NCBI GenBank assembly: GCA_049889395.1
Contig: JBMHDM010000014.1
Span: 1-55,998 of the forward strand
Direction: 5' to 3'
Source of the DNA: UBA3537 sp049889395
GTDB taxonomy: Bacteria; Bacteroidota; Bacteroidia; Flavobacteriales; Flavobacteriaceae
Length of the DNA: 55,998 nucleotides
Position numbers and translations under genes: made by a program. This document shows positions 27,205 to 36,155 of the stretch, piece after piece (position 1 is the stretch's first letter; each line of letters starts with the position of its first letter). The notes beneath the pieces are model-generated. The model ran no database searches and was not told where the DNA came from. It saw only the letters and a program-made list of their open reading frames with translations.

Positions 27205-27838
27205 AAAAAAGCAGAAATACTACACGATATGGCGTGGGCATAAGACCGGCGTTTTTGAGAACTGGACTGAATGTCAACTCCATATAAAAAACTACCCAGG
27301 CGCTCAATACAAATCATTTCCAACAAAAGATTTGGCCGAAACGGCCTACAAAGGGCTTTATGAGGATTACGTAACACCATCGAACGAAAGTAATACGGCT
27401 GTTAAAAAATCATCTTTTCAATATGATAACCCACCAAATTTAATGTCTATTGCAGTCGATGCGGCTTCTAGCGGAAATCCAGGGACTATGGAATATAGAG
27501 GTGTAGATACACAAACAAAAAAACAGCTGTTTTACAAGGGTCCATTTAAAATGGGCACAAATAATATTGGGGAATTTTTAGCTATAGTTCATGGCCTTGC
27601 GTTTCTTAAAAAACAACAAAGTAACAGGATATTATATACAGACTCCAAAACAGCTATAAGTTGGGTTAAAAAAAAATCTTGTAATACTCAATTAAAGCCC
27701 ACTGCTGAAAACAAGCCCTTGTTTGAGCTGATAGAAAGAGCCGAGACATGGCTTAGAATAAACACTTATTCCACTCCAATTAAAAAATGGAACACAAAAG
27801 CTTGGGGCGAGATTCCTGCAGATTTTGGAAGAAAGTAA
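27197..27838 (+). CDS. rnhA: ribonuclease HI with N-terminal hybrid-binding (viroplasmin) domain
   Basis: The enzyme cleaves the RNA strand of RNA-DNA hybrids. The N-terminal domain (about residues 5-55, YYTIWRGHKTGVFENWTEC to AYKGLYEDY) is the viroplasmin/hybrid-binding module found in eukaryotic RNase H1. The RNase H domain begins near residue 82, with the probable catalytic set Asp88, Glu126 (NNIGEFLAI), Asp149 (LYTDSKTAI) and Asp209 near the C-terminus. It overlaps purN by 8 bp, so translation is probably coupled. The length is 213 residues. Confidence 0.93.
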   Translation: MVKKKQKYYTIWRGHKTGVFENWTECQLHIKNYPGAQYKSFPTKDLAETAYKGLYEDYVTPSNESNTAVKKSSFQYDNPPNLMSIAVDAASSGNPGTMEYRGVDTQTKKQLFYKGPFKMGTNNIGEFLAIVHGLAFLKKQQSNRILYTDSKTAISWVKKKSCNTQLKPTAENKPLFELIERAETWLRINTYSTPIKKWNTKAWGEIPADFGRK

Positions 27839-27913
27839 CTAAAATTATAGTTTTATGAATAGTTTATTTAACCCTAAAATTTATGTAAGTTTGTGGTTAA
27901 ATTTATCTCTCTT

Positions 27914-28843
27914 ATGGGCAAGTTGTTAATTGTGGGAACCGTAGCCTTTGATGCTATCGAAACACCTTTAGGCAAAACAGACAAAATATTGGGTGGGTCG
28001 GCACCTTTTATTGGGCTTTCTGCTTCAAAACTTGGTGTTGACAGTGCCATAGTTTCCATTGTGGGTGGTGATTTCCCAGAGCACTACTTGTCTTTATTTG
28101 AACAAAATAGTATTAATACATCTGCTATTGAAATTCTCCCTGAAGAAAAAACTTTTTTTTGGAGTGGGAAATACCATAACGACATGAACACAAGAGACAC
28201 CATTACAACAGACTTGAACGTTTTGTCTAAATTTAATCCAATTGTTCCAAAAGCTTACCAAAACGCTTCTGTAGTTGTTTTAGGAAATTTATCACCAGGG
28301 GATCAGTCTAAAGTTATCGACCAAATTACGAACGATAAGGCCTTGATTATATTGGACACCATGAATTATTGGATGAATAACACACTTGATGAGCTACTAG
28401 AGGTTCTTAAGCGCGTTGATGTAATCACCATAAATGATGAGGAAGCTAGACAACTTACAGGAGAAAATTCTTTAGTCGTAGCGGCAAGAAGGATACATGA
28501 TATGGGCCCCTCATACGTTGTAATTAAAAAGGGTGAGCATGGCGCACTGTTGTTTCAAAACAGCAGTGTATTTTTTGCTCCAGCCCTTCCACTTGAAGAA
28601 GTGTTTGACCCTACAGGAGCAGGAGACACCTTTGCAGGTGGTTTTGCTGGATATTTAACTCAAACTAACGACTTTTCCTTTGATAACATGAAGAATGCTG
28701 TTGTGTATGGATCAGCTATGGCCTCATTCTGTGTGGAAAAATTTGGCCCCGAAAGAATGCTGAACCTAAGTGAAAGAGAGATTTTTTCGAGACTTCAAGC
28801 GTTCAAAACCTTAACCCAATTCGATATTGAATTAATGACCTAA
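27914..28843 (+). CDS. PfkB-family carbohydrate kinase
   Basis: The 309-residue protein has the PfkB/ribokinase fold, with the C-terminal signature DPTGAGDTFAGGFAGYL containing the anion hole and catalytic aspartate, and an N-terminal glycine-rich LGGSAPFIGLSASKLG region. The substrate is not evident; ribokinase-like sugars or nucleosides are possible. The ATG at 27914 is preferred to a GTG at 27893 because MGKLLIVGTVAFDAIE is the natural strand-one start. It precedes the PurF-like gene by 66 bp, a linkage that may reflect purine or ribose metabolism. Confidence 0.9.
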   Translation: MGKLLIVGTVAFDAIETPLGKTDKILGGSAPFIGLSASKLGVDSAIVSIVGGDFPEHYLSLFEQNSINTSAIEILPEEKTFFWSGKYHNDMNTRDTITTDLNVLSKFNPIVPKAYQNASVVVLGNLSPGDQSKVIDQITNDKALIILDTMNYWMNNTLDELLEVLKRVDVITINDEEARQLTGENSLVVAARRIHDMGPSYVVIKKGEHGALLFQNSSVFFAPALPLEEVFDPTGAGDTFAGGFAGYLTQTNDFSFDNMKNAVVYGSAMASFCVEKFGPERMLNLSEREIFSRLQAFKTLTQFDIELMT

Positions 28844-28857
28844 AATTTATATTTTTG
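28827..28857 (+). promoter_or_regulatory. predicted promoter of the PurF-like gene
   Basis: TTG (28827-28829), a 20-nt spacer and TATTTTTG (28850-28857) fit the Bacteroidota sigma-ABfr consensus TTG-N19/20-TAnnTTTG. Transcription would start near 28864, leaving a leader of about 45 nt. The box lies across the end of the PfkB gene. Confidence 0.5.
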
Positions 28858-28909
28858 GTATTAACCATATTGGCAAACATATTAACCACAACACAACACC
28901 CTCTCACTA

Positions 28910-30808
28910 ATGAGTGATGCAATTAAACACGAATGTGGTATCGCCCACATACGACTTTTAAAACCCATTGAGTATTATAAAAAAAAGTATGGCACCGCTT
29001 ACTACGGCATCAATAAGATGTATCTTATCATGGAAAAGCAGCATAACAGAGGCCAAGACGGTGCGGGTTTTGCTAGTATTAAGCTAGACATGAATCCTGG
29101 GGAGCGCTATATCAGCAGGGTGCGTTCTGTTGCACAACAACCTATTCAGGATGTGTTTGATCAAATTAATAACCGTATCAATCGTGTTTTAGCTGCTAAC
29201 CCTTCTATGACTTCAGATATTAGTGAACAAAAAAGACAATTGCCCTATTTAGGAGAAGTCATGTTAGGGCACGTTCGTTATGGGACTTTTGGGAAAAATA
29301 GTGTAGAAAGTGTTCATCCATTTTTACGTCAAAATAATTGGATGCACCGCAATTTAATTTTAGCGGGAAACTTTAATATGACGAACGTTAAACAATTGTT
29401 TAATAATCTAGTTGAAATTGGCCAACACCCTAAAGAATACACAGACACCATTACCATTATGGAAAAAATAGGCCATTTTTTAGATGATGCGGTGTCAAAA
29501 TTATATAAAAAACTAAAAAAAGAAGGCTATAGCAAGTTGGAATGTTCTCCGCTTATCGCAGAACGCCTTAATCTTAAAAAGATTTTAAAAAAGGCCGCTA
29601 AAAACTGGGACGGCGGTTATACCATGGCTGGGATGATTGGTCATGGAGATTCTTTTGTTTTACGCGACCCCGCAGGAATCCGTCCAGCCTATTATTATGT
29701 AGACGACGAGGTCTTAGTAGTTGCCTCTGAACGCCCGGTGATTCAAACGGTTTTTAATGTTGACTACGAATCTGTACAAGAATTGACACCTGGGCATGCC
29801 ATCATTGCCAAAAAATCAGGTCAAATTAAAATTGAAGAAATCCTAGAACCCATAGAGCGAAAAGCTTGCTCTTTCGAACGAATTTATTTTTCTAGGGGAA
29901 GTGATGCAGAAATCTATCAAGAGCGTAAATTATTGGGAAAACTTATTGTTCCTGAGGTACTTAAGCATGTTAACTACGATATCGACAACACCGTTTTTTC
30001 TTATATACCAAACACAGCAGAAACCTCATTCTTCGGAATGGCTGAAGAATTAGAAGCTTTTTTAAATGAACGAAAAACAGAAGCTATTCTTGACGGTAGG
30101 CGTTCCCTTTCAGCCGAAAATGTGAAAAAAATATTATCCCAGCACACTAGGATTGAAAAGATTGCTATAAAAGACGTCAAGTTACGAACATTCATTACGG
30201 AAGACAGTAGTCGAGATGATTTAGTTGCTCATGTTTATGATGTTACCTATGGGGTCATTCAACCAGAGGACAATTTGGTCATCATTGATGATAGTATTGT
30301 TCGAGGTACAACCCTAAAGAAGAGCATTCTCAAAATGATGGATCGATTATCTCCAAAAAAAATCATAGTAGTTTCATCGGCTCCTCAAATTCGGTATCCA
30401 GATTGCTATGGAATTGATATGGCTAATTTAGAGGGACTTATAGCCTTCCAGGCCGCGCTTTCGATTCTAGAAGACAAAGGCCAATATAAACTTGTAGAAG
30501 ATGTTTATAAGAAATGTAAGGCCCAGCAGAATTATGAAGATTCTGAAGTTCAGAATTTTGTTAAAGAAATTTATGCACCATTCACGCCAGCGCAAATTTC
30601 CGCTAAAATAGCAGACTTGTTGAGCATAGAGGGGATAAATGCTGAGGTTGAAATTATTTTTCAGTCTATAGAAAACCTTCACAAGGCTTGTCCAAAGAAT
30701 TTGGGAGATTGGTATTTTACGGGAGACTATCCAACAGTTGGCGGGAACCGTGTAGTCAATCAAGCTTTTATCAACTTTTATGAGGGGAAAAAGGAAAGAG
30801 CATACTAG
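28910..30808 (+). CDS. long amidophosphoribosyltransferase-like protein (PurF family)
   Basis: The protein combines a class II glutamine amidotransferase domain with a C-terminal phosphoribosyltransferase domain. The likely nucleophile is Cys9 in KHECGIAHI, so an 8-residue propeptide must be removed. The glutaminase motif continues with QHNRGQDGAGFAS and GHVRYGTFG. The PRPP-binding loop is VIIDDSIVRGTT (about residues 457-468). At 632 residues it is well over 100 longer than standard PurF, with an inserted helical stretch (residues 200-225 and 370-420) and a C-terminal extension. Such long forms are widespread in Bacteroidota. It may be the main PurF or a specialised paralogue. Confidence 0.88.
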   Translation: MSDAIKHECGIAHIRLLKPIEYYKKKYGTAYYGINKMYLIMEKQHNRGQDGAGFASIKLDMNPGERYISRVRSVAQQPIQDVFDQINNRINRVLAANPSMTSDISEQKRQLPYLGEVMLGHVRYGTFGKNSVESVHPFLRQNNWMHRNLILAGNFNMTNVKQLFNNLVEIGQHPKEYTDTITIMEKIGHFLDDAVSKLYKKLKKEGYSKLECSPLIAERLNLKKILKKAAKNWDGGYTMAGMIGHGDSFVLRDPAGIRPAYYYVDDEVLVVASERPVIQTVFNVDYESVQELTPGHAIIAKKSGQIKIEEILEPIERKACSFERIYFSRGSDAEIYQERKLLGKLIVPEVLKHVNYDIDNTVFSYIPNTAETSFFGMAEELEAFLNERKTEAILDGRRSLSAENVKKILSQHTRIEKIAIKDVKLRTFITEDSSRDDLVAHVYDVTYGVIQPEDNLVIIDDSIVRGTTLKKSILKMMDRLSPKKIIVVSSAPQIRYPDCYGIDMANLEGLIAFQAALSILEDKGQYKLVEDVYKKCKAQQNYEDSEVQNFVKEIYAPFTPAQISAKIADLLSIEGINAEVEIIFQSIENLHKACPKNLGDWYFTGDYPTVGGNRVVNQAFINFYEGKKERAY

Positions 30809-30812
30809 AGGT

Positions 30813-30852
30813 GCATTTCATCTAAAAAAAACGCACTTCGTCTAAAAAAGGC
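30813..30852. repeat. imperfect 20-bp tandem repeat
   Basis: Two adjacent 20-bp units (30813-30832 and 30833-30852) both begin GCA and share TCTAAAAAA, differing at four positions. They lie just after the PurF-like stop codon in the 170-bp convergent gap. No function is apparent. Confidence 0.7.
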
Positions 30853-30926
30853 TTGGCGTATGCTAATTAAGTCTATATTTGAGTCACCATAACATAAGTA
30901 GGTTAAGTTCATGGTAGATTTGGGGC

Positions 30927-30956
30927 AAAAAAGGTGAACATCTGTTCACCTTTTTT
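30927..30956. terminator. bidirectional intrinsic terminator
   Basis: The perfect stem GGTGAAC/GTTCACC (30933-30939 and 30944-30950) has a four-base loop and is flanked by six A on the left and six T on the right, so it can terminate transcription in both directions. It sits between the convergent PurF-like gene and sodB. Confidence 0.9.
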
Positions 30957-30978
30957 ATTTTACAACGTTTTGTAAGTT

Positions 30979-31587
30979 TTACTTTGCCGCTTCAAATCTT
31001 TTAGCCACTTCATTCCAATTGATCACATTGAAAAACGCATTGATATAATCTGGGCGTCTATTTTGATAATTTAAATAATAAGCATGTTCCCAGACATCAA
31101 GCCCCAAAATAGGCGTGCCACCACAGGACACTCCTGGCATAAGTGGATTGTCTTGATTTGGTGTAGAACAAACCTCTACTTTTCCACCTTTATGAACACA
31201 AAGCCAAGCCCACCCAGAACCGAATTGTGTAGCAGCCGCTGTAGAAAAAGCAGTTTTAAATGCATCGACAGATCCATAAGCATCAACAATAGCATCTTTT
31301 AAATCTCCTGAAAGTTCTCCTTTGTCATTTGGATCCATAATACTCCAAAATAAACTGTGATTATAAAAACCACCGCCATTGTTTCGCACAGCACCATTAG
31401 ACATGTCTAGGTTTTCTAGAATAGATTCGATGCTTTCATTTTCAAGTGCGGTTCCTTCAACTGCAGCATTCAATTTTGTAGTATATCCATTGTGATGTTT
31501 AGAATGATGTATTTCCATTGTTCTTGCATCAATGTGAGGCTCTAAAGCGTCGTATGCATAGTTTAGTTTTGGTAATTCAAAAGCCAT
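30979..31587 (-). CDS. sodB: superoxide dismutase (Fe/Mn)
   Basis: The enzyme converts superoxide to oxygen and hydrogen peroxide. Metal ligands are visible: His27 in EIHHSKHHNGY, the histidine of FYNHSLFW, and the aspartate and histidine of DVWEHAYYLNYQNRR. The length of 202 residues is normal and there is no signal peptide, so it is cytosolic. It is convergent with the PurF-like gene across a clear terminator and is divergent from the AddA-like gene. Confidence 0.97.
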   Translation of the reverse strand: MAFELPKLNYAYDALEPHIDARTMEIHHSKHHNGYTTKLNAAVEGTALENESIESILENLDMSNGAVRNNGGGFYNHSLFWSIMDPNDKGELSGDLKDAIVDAYGSVDAFKTAFSTAAATQFGSGWAWLCVHKGGKVEVCSTPNQDNPLMPGVSCGGTPILGLDVWEHAYYLNYQNRRPDYINAFFNVINWNEVAKRFEAAK

Positions 31588-31620
31588 ATGTATTTGTTTA
31601 AAGGATTAAATATTTTATGT

Positions 31621-31628
31621 CAAATTTA
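31621..31628 (-). promoter_or_regulatory. predicted -7 box of the sodB promoter
   Basis: On the minus strand TAAATTTG matches TAnnTTTG, 33 nt upstream of the sodB start codon. No good TTG lies at the expected -33 distance, so this rests on one box. Confidence 0.4.
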
Positions 31629-31695
31629 CAATTTTCAATCTATATTTAATGATATATATAATTAAGATTGTTTATTTTGGTATAAATTTAATTTA

Positions 31696-34600
31696 GTGTT
31701 AGCGTCGAACTTTAAGATATATAATGCCTCTGCAGGAAGTGGAAAAACATATACTTTAGTCAAAGACTATTTAAAAATTGTTTTGACCTCTAGTGCTTAC
31801 TTGCCTCATCGTCATGTCCTTGCTATTACGTTTACCAATAAGGCTGTTGACGAAATGAAAAATCGAATTATAGCAGCCTTGTTACGTTTTTCATCGCCAA
31901 AAATTTTAGAAACAAAAGATGATTTATTTTCCGACTTAGTCAAAGAACTTGATAAGACACCAAAATTTATTCATCAGAAATCCAAACAATTAATTCAGAA
32001 AATTTTACATAATTATGGAGGATTTGATGTTTCAACAATAGATAAATTCAATCAGCGTCTTGTAAGAACATTTGCATTTGACTTGCATCTTCCTGTCAAC
32101 TTTGAAGTTGAGCTAGACACAGATGCCTTATTGCAAAAAGCGGTAGATCAAGTGATTTCCAAAACGGGAAAAGAAGAAGCGCTTACACGTGTTTTACTCG
32201 ACTATGCCATTGAAAAATCAGACGATGATAAAAGTTGGGATATTGCTCTAGACTTATTTAAATCTGCAAAGCTACTCACACAAGAAACCGCCCTTCCTTA
32301 CTTAGAACTTTTGTCCAACCAAAAGCTAGATGCTTTTGATGCATTGAAAGCAAAAGTAAATAAGGAGTATAAAACCATTGAGCATCAAACAGCAGAAGCA
32401 GCATCACAAATTTTAAAACTTATAAATTCAAGTGGGATTAGTTTTTCAGATTTTATAAGAGGTTCTCTCCCTAAACATTTTTCCTCCTTAGCGGCCAAAA
32501 AATTTGACATTAAATTTGATTCCGTTTGGCAAAAAAATATTGAAACAACGCCATTATATTCAAAAAAAACACCAGCTGATATTTGTCAAAAAATTGATGC
32601 TATGCGCCCAGACTTGGTGGCTGCATTCGAGAGCACAAAAAAAGCTGTTTATCATTTGAGATATCTTAAGAATATCAAAAACAACATAACGCCGCTTTCA
32701 GTTTTAACGCTTATTCAAAATGAAATTAATATTATAAAAGAGTCTCAAAATCTCCTTTTGATTTCAGAATTTAATACCATAATAGGAAAGGAAATTAAAG
32801 AACAGCCAGCGCCTTTTATTTATGAGCGTATTGGCGAAAAGTTTAATCATTATTTTATTGACGAATTTCAAGACACATCGGAACTTCAATGGGCAAACTT
32901 AACTCCTTTGATGATTAATGCGGTCGCCTCAGAAAATGGCAGTATTTTGTTGGTAGGCGATGCAAAACAGTCAATTTATCGCTGGCGTGGAGGCAACCCC
33001 GAACAGTTTATCAACCTAAAAAACAATATCCACGATTTTCCTGTTAAGGCTAGTGTATCAGATTTACCAGTGAATTATAGAAGCACTAAGAAAGTTGTAA
33101 AATTCAATAATGATTTCTTTTCTTATTGCTCGAAAGTCATTTTTTCGAACATTTCCCATGGTGAACTTTATGACGAGGATCCCCAAGGTTTTCACAAAAA
33201 GAAAAAAGGTTATGTTCATCTTTCTTTTTTGGATTTTGAAAAAGGTGCAGATAAAAATTTACTTTATGCTGATGAAGTTTATAAAACAATTAAAAAGTAC
33301 AAGGCTTCGAGCCCCCTTGCGTCTTATAAGGATATTTGCGTATTAGTACGAAAAAGAAAAGAAGGAGTGGCTGTTGCCAATCATTTGATTTCGAAAGGGC
33401 TTGATATTATTTCAAATGAAACATTATTAATTACAGAATCTAAAGAAGTTCAGCTGATAATTAATGTCTTTTCATATCTTCAAGATACTACTAATGCTGT
33501 TGCCAAATTGAATGTTTTGAATTATTTAATTGATAAACACAAAATTGAAGATGGTCATCAATTTAGATTGAATTTTTTATCGTTAAATTCTTTTTCATTT
33601 TTTGCGGGACTAACTCAGTTAGACATTAATTTTGACCCTCGTGCTGCTATTCAATTCTCTGTGTATGAGCTTGCAGAATATATTGTAACAACATTTCATT
33701 TAGTTAAGGACACGAACGCACATGTTCAGTTTTTCTTGGATATAGTTTTTGAATTTTCTCAGAAACAGTCCTCCAATATATCACAGTTTCTGGTATATTT
33801 TGAGCAAAAGAAAAGTTCTCTTAGCATAGTTTCTCCAAAAGGCATGGACGCGGTACAAATTATGACTGTACATAAATCCAAGGGTCTAGAATTTCCGGTT
33901 GTTATTTTTCCTTTTGCAGAGCTTGATATTTATAAAGAAATAGAGCCAAAAGAATGGATGCCTACTGCTCACTTACATGAAGATTTTCCGTTTTTTCTAA
34001 TGAATTATAATAAAGATTTTAAACATTATGGCACAGAGGGGGAAGCCAAATATATTGAACATCAGTCAAAATTAGAATTGGATAATATCAATTTGCTCTA
34101 TGTGACCTTAACACGAGCAGCAGAACAGCTCTATATTATTGGGAATGCATCGGGGGCTTCCAAATCAGAAGATGATTTTAAAACCTATTCAGATTTATTG
34201 ATAGGTTTTCTTAAAGCAGAAGGCAAATGGATTGATGGTATTTTGTCTTACAATTTTGGTGAGATAGAAGCCATTGATCAAGAGGATGATCCAAAAATTC
34301 CAATGACACCTCAAAAGAAATTTATTTCAACTCCAAAACATCAGTTGAATGTTTCAATGGCAATAAAAGCAGATTATCTTTGGGACACCACTCAAAAAGA
34401 GGCTGTAGAAAAAGGAAATTTAATTCATTTTTTATTGTCAAAAGTATATTTGCCATCAGACATTCAAATGGTGCTCAATTCGGCAATGGATGAAGGGTTA
34501 ATTTCTCAAGCACAAAGTGATGAACTTTGCAAAATTATGGAGTCTATAGTTTTTCATCCACAACTTAAACCTTATTTTAGCACAGAAGTTGAGGTTTATA

Positions 34601-34830
34601 ATGAGCGAGAAATCATGACGAGCACAGGTCAAATTATAATTCCAGACCGCTTGGTAATTACTCAAGCAAAATGTGCTGTAATAATAGATTATAAAACGGG
34701 AGTTTATTATGACAAACACCAGCAACAGTTAGAAAATTATGCATCAATTATTAAGCAAATGGGCTATAAAATTGACAAAAAAATATTGGTTTATATTCAC
34801 CCAGAGCTGAACCTAAAATTATGTACCTAA
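31696..34830 (+). CDS. AddA-like UvrD-family helicase with C-terminal nuclease
   Basis: This is a superfamily 1 helicase-nuclease, probably the AddA-type partner in double-strand break repair. The Walker A motif ASAGSGKT is at residues 11-18, the Walker B motif in FIDEFQDTSELQW near 387-399, and later helicase motifs include KQSIYRWRGGNPEQF and MTVHKSKGLEFPVVIF. The C-terminal PD-(D/E)XK nuclease motif reads IPDRLVI...IIDYKTG, near residue 1000. The start is GTG at 31696, with the ATPase motif beginning only ten residues in. The presumed partner (AddB-like, 37648-40401) is separated by kbl and ompA. Confidence 0.9.
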   Translation: MLASNFKIYNASAGSGKTYTLVKDYLKIVLTSSAYLPHRHVLAITFTNKAVDEMKNRIIAALLRFSSPKILETKDDLFSDLVKELDKTPKFIHQKSKQLIQKILHNYGGFDVSTIDKFNQRLVRTFAFDLHLPVNFEVELDTDALLQKAVDQVISKTGKEEALTRVLLDYAIEKSDDDKSWDIALDLFKSAKLLTQETALPYLELLSNQKLDAFDALKAKVNKEYKTIEHQTAEAASQILKLINSSGISFSDFIRGSLPKHFSSLAAKKFDIKFDSVWQKNIETTPLYSKKTPADICQKIDAMRPDLVAAFESTKKAVYHLRYLKNIKNNITPLSVLTLIQNEINIIKESQNLLLISEFNTIIGKEIKEQPAPFIYERIGEKFNHYFIDEFQDTSELQWANLTPLMINAVASENGSILLVGDAKQSIYRWRGGNPEQFINLKNNIHDFPVKASVSDLPVNYRSTKKVVKFNNDFFSYCSKVIFSNISHGELYDEDPQGFHKKKKGYVHLSFLDFEKGADKNLLYADEVYKTIKKYKASSPLASYKDICVLVRKRKEGVAVANHLISKGLDIISNETLLITESKEVQLIINVFSYLQDTTNAVAKLNVLNYLIDKHKIEDGHQFRLNFLSLNSFSFFAGLTQLDINFDPRAAIQFSVYELAEYIVTTFHLVKDTNAHVQFFLDIVFEFSQKQSSNISQFLVYFEQKKSSLSIVSPKGMDAVQIMTVHKSKGLEFPVVIFPFAELDIYKEIEPKEWMPTAHLHEDFPFFLMNYNKDFKHYGTEGEAKYIEHQSKLELDNINLLYVTLTRAAEQLYIIGNASGASKSEDDFKTYSDLLIGFLKAEGKWIDGILSYNFGEIEAIDQEDDPKIPMTPQKKFISTPKHQLNVSMAIKADYLWDTTQKEAVEKGNLIHFLLSKVYLPSDIQMVLNSAMDEGLISQAQSDELCKIMESIVFHPQLKPYFSTEVEVYNEREIMTSTGQIIIPDRLVITQAKCAVIIDYKTGVYYDKHQQQLENYASIIKQMGYKIDKKILVYIHPELNLKLCT

Positions 34831-34839
34831 ACAAATCTT

Positions 34840-36036
34840 ATGTATAAAACCATAAAACAACATTTAAAGCAAGAGCTTGAAAATATAAAAGAGCAAGGCT
34901 TATATAAAGAGGAACGCATCATTGTGTCTTCTCAAGGGGCTGAAATTACATTAGAAACTGGGCAAACAGTTTTAAATTTTTGTGCTAATAATTATTTAGG
35001 ACTCGCCAATCATCCAGAAGTAATTCAGGCAGCAAAAGATACTATGGACACCCATGGATTTGGAATGGCTTCTGTTCGATTTATTTGTGGAACACAAGAC
35101 ATTCATAAAAAGCTAGAACAAAAAATAGCCTCATTTTATCAAACAGAAGACACGATATTGTATGCTGCAGCTTTTGATGCCAATGGTGGTGTTTTTGAAC
35201 CTCTACTTACTGATCAAGATGCTATAATTTCGGACAGTTTAAATCATGCTTCAATTATTGATGGAGTTCGCTTGTGCAAAGCAAAACGTTTCCGTTACAA
35301 AAATAACGATATGCAAGATTTGGAGACACAACTAAAAGCCGCAAATGATAGCCAGGCACGATTCAAAATTATAGTGACTGACGGCGTGTTTTCTATGGAC
35401 GGTCTTGTAGCGCCTTTAGATAAGATTTGTGATTTAGCAGAAAAATATGATGCTTTAGTAATGATTGATGAGTGTCATGCAGCAGGATTTATTGGAAAAA
35501 CAGGCATAGGCACTTTAGAGGAGAAAAATGTTCTTGGTCGTATAGACATCATCACAGGCACACTGGGTAAGGCTCTTGGCGGTGGTATGGGCGGATATAC
35601 AACTGGTAAAAGAGAAATAATAGAGATGCTTCGACAACGCTCAAGACCTTATTTATTTTCAAATTCTTTAGCTCCAGCATTGGTAGGGGCATCAATAAAA
35701 GTGTTTGATTTATTATCAAACGACACGAGTTTACGTGATAAATTAGAAGAAAATACAACCTATTTCAAAAAAAGCCTACAATCTCTTGGGTTTGATATTA
35801 TTGATGGAGATTCTGCAATTGTGCCAGTAATGTTGTATGATGCAAAATTGGCACAGAAAATGGCCAATATGTTATTAGATGAAGGGATTTATGTTATTGG
35901 CTTTTTCTTCCCTGTTGTACCAAGAGAAAAAGCAAGAATTCGAGTCCAACTTTCAGCAGCCCATGAAAGACATCATTTAGATATGGCAATTCAGGCTTTT
36001 AAAAAAGTAGGGAACGCCCTCAATATTATCTCATAA
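34840..36036 (+). CDS. kbl: glycine C-acetyltransferase (2-amino-3-ketobutyrate CoA ligase)
   Basis: This PLP enzyme cleaves 2-amino-3-oxobutyrate with CoA to glycine and acetyl-CoA, the second step of threonine degradation. Family landmarks are NFCANNYLGLANHP, SLNHASIIDGVRLC, the DECHAAGFIG cofactor motif and the PLP lysine Lys244 in TGTLGKALGGGMGGY. The length is 398 residues. The partner threonine dehydrogenase is not in the window. It lies 9 bp after the AddA-like gene. Confidence 0.95.
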   Translation: MYKTIKQHLKQELENIKEQGLYKEERIIVSSQGAEITLETGQTVLNFCANNYLGLANHPEVIQAAKDTMDTHGFGMASVRFICGTQDIHKKLEQKIASFYQTEDTILYAAAFDANGGVFEPLLTDQDAIISDSLNHASIIDGVRLCKAKRFRYKNNDMQDLETQLKAANDSQARFKIIVTDGVFSMDGLVAPLDKICDLAEKYDALVMIDECHAAGFIGKTGIGTLEEKNVLGRIDIITGTLGKALGGGMGGYTTGKREIIEMLRQRSRPYLFSNSLAPALVGASIKVFDLLSNDTSLRDKLEENTTYFKKSLQSLGFDIIDGDSAIVPVMLYDAKLAQKMANMLLDEGIYVIGFFFPVVPREKARIRVQLSAAHERHHLDMAIQAFKKVGNALNIIS

Positions 36037-36089
36037 CTTACTGGTTATTAGTTTTTTTACTCAAAAAGCATAATTTATTAGTATTATAT

Positions 36090-36119
36090 TTGTTTAGTGA
36101 ATTTATCATGTTACTTTTG
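36090..36119 (+). promoter_or_regulatory. predicted promoter of the OmpA-family gene
   Basis: TTG (36090-36092), exactly 19 nt, then TACTTTTG (36112-36119) is a close match to the Bacteroidota promoter consensus TTG-N19-TAnnTTTG. It would give a leader of about 30 nt before the ATG at 36156, as expected for a strongly expressed outer-membrane protein. Confidence 0.65.
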
Positions 36120-36155
36120 CACAGAATTTAACTTATAAAAAAAATTAAATAAATT

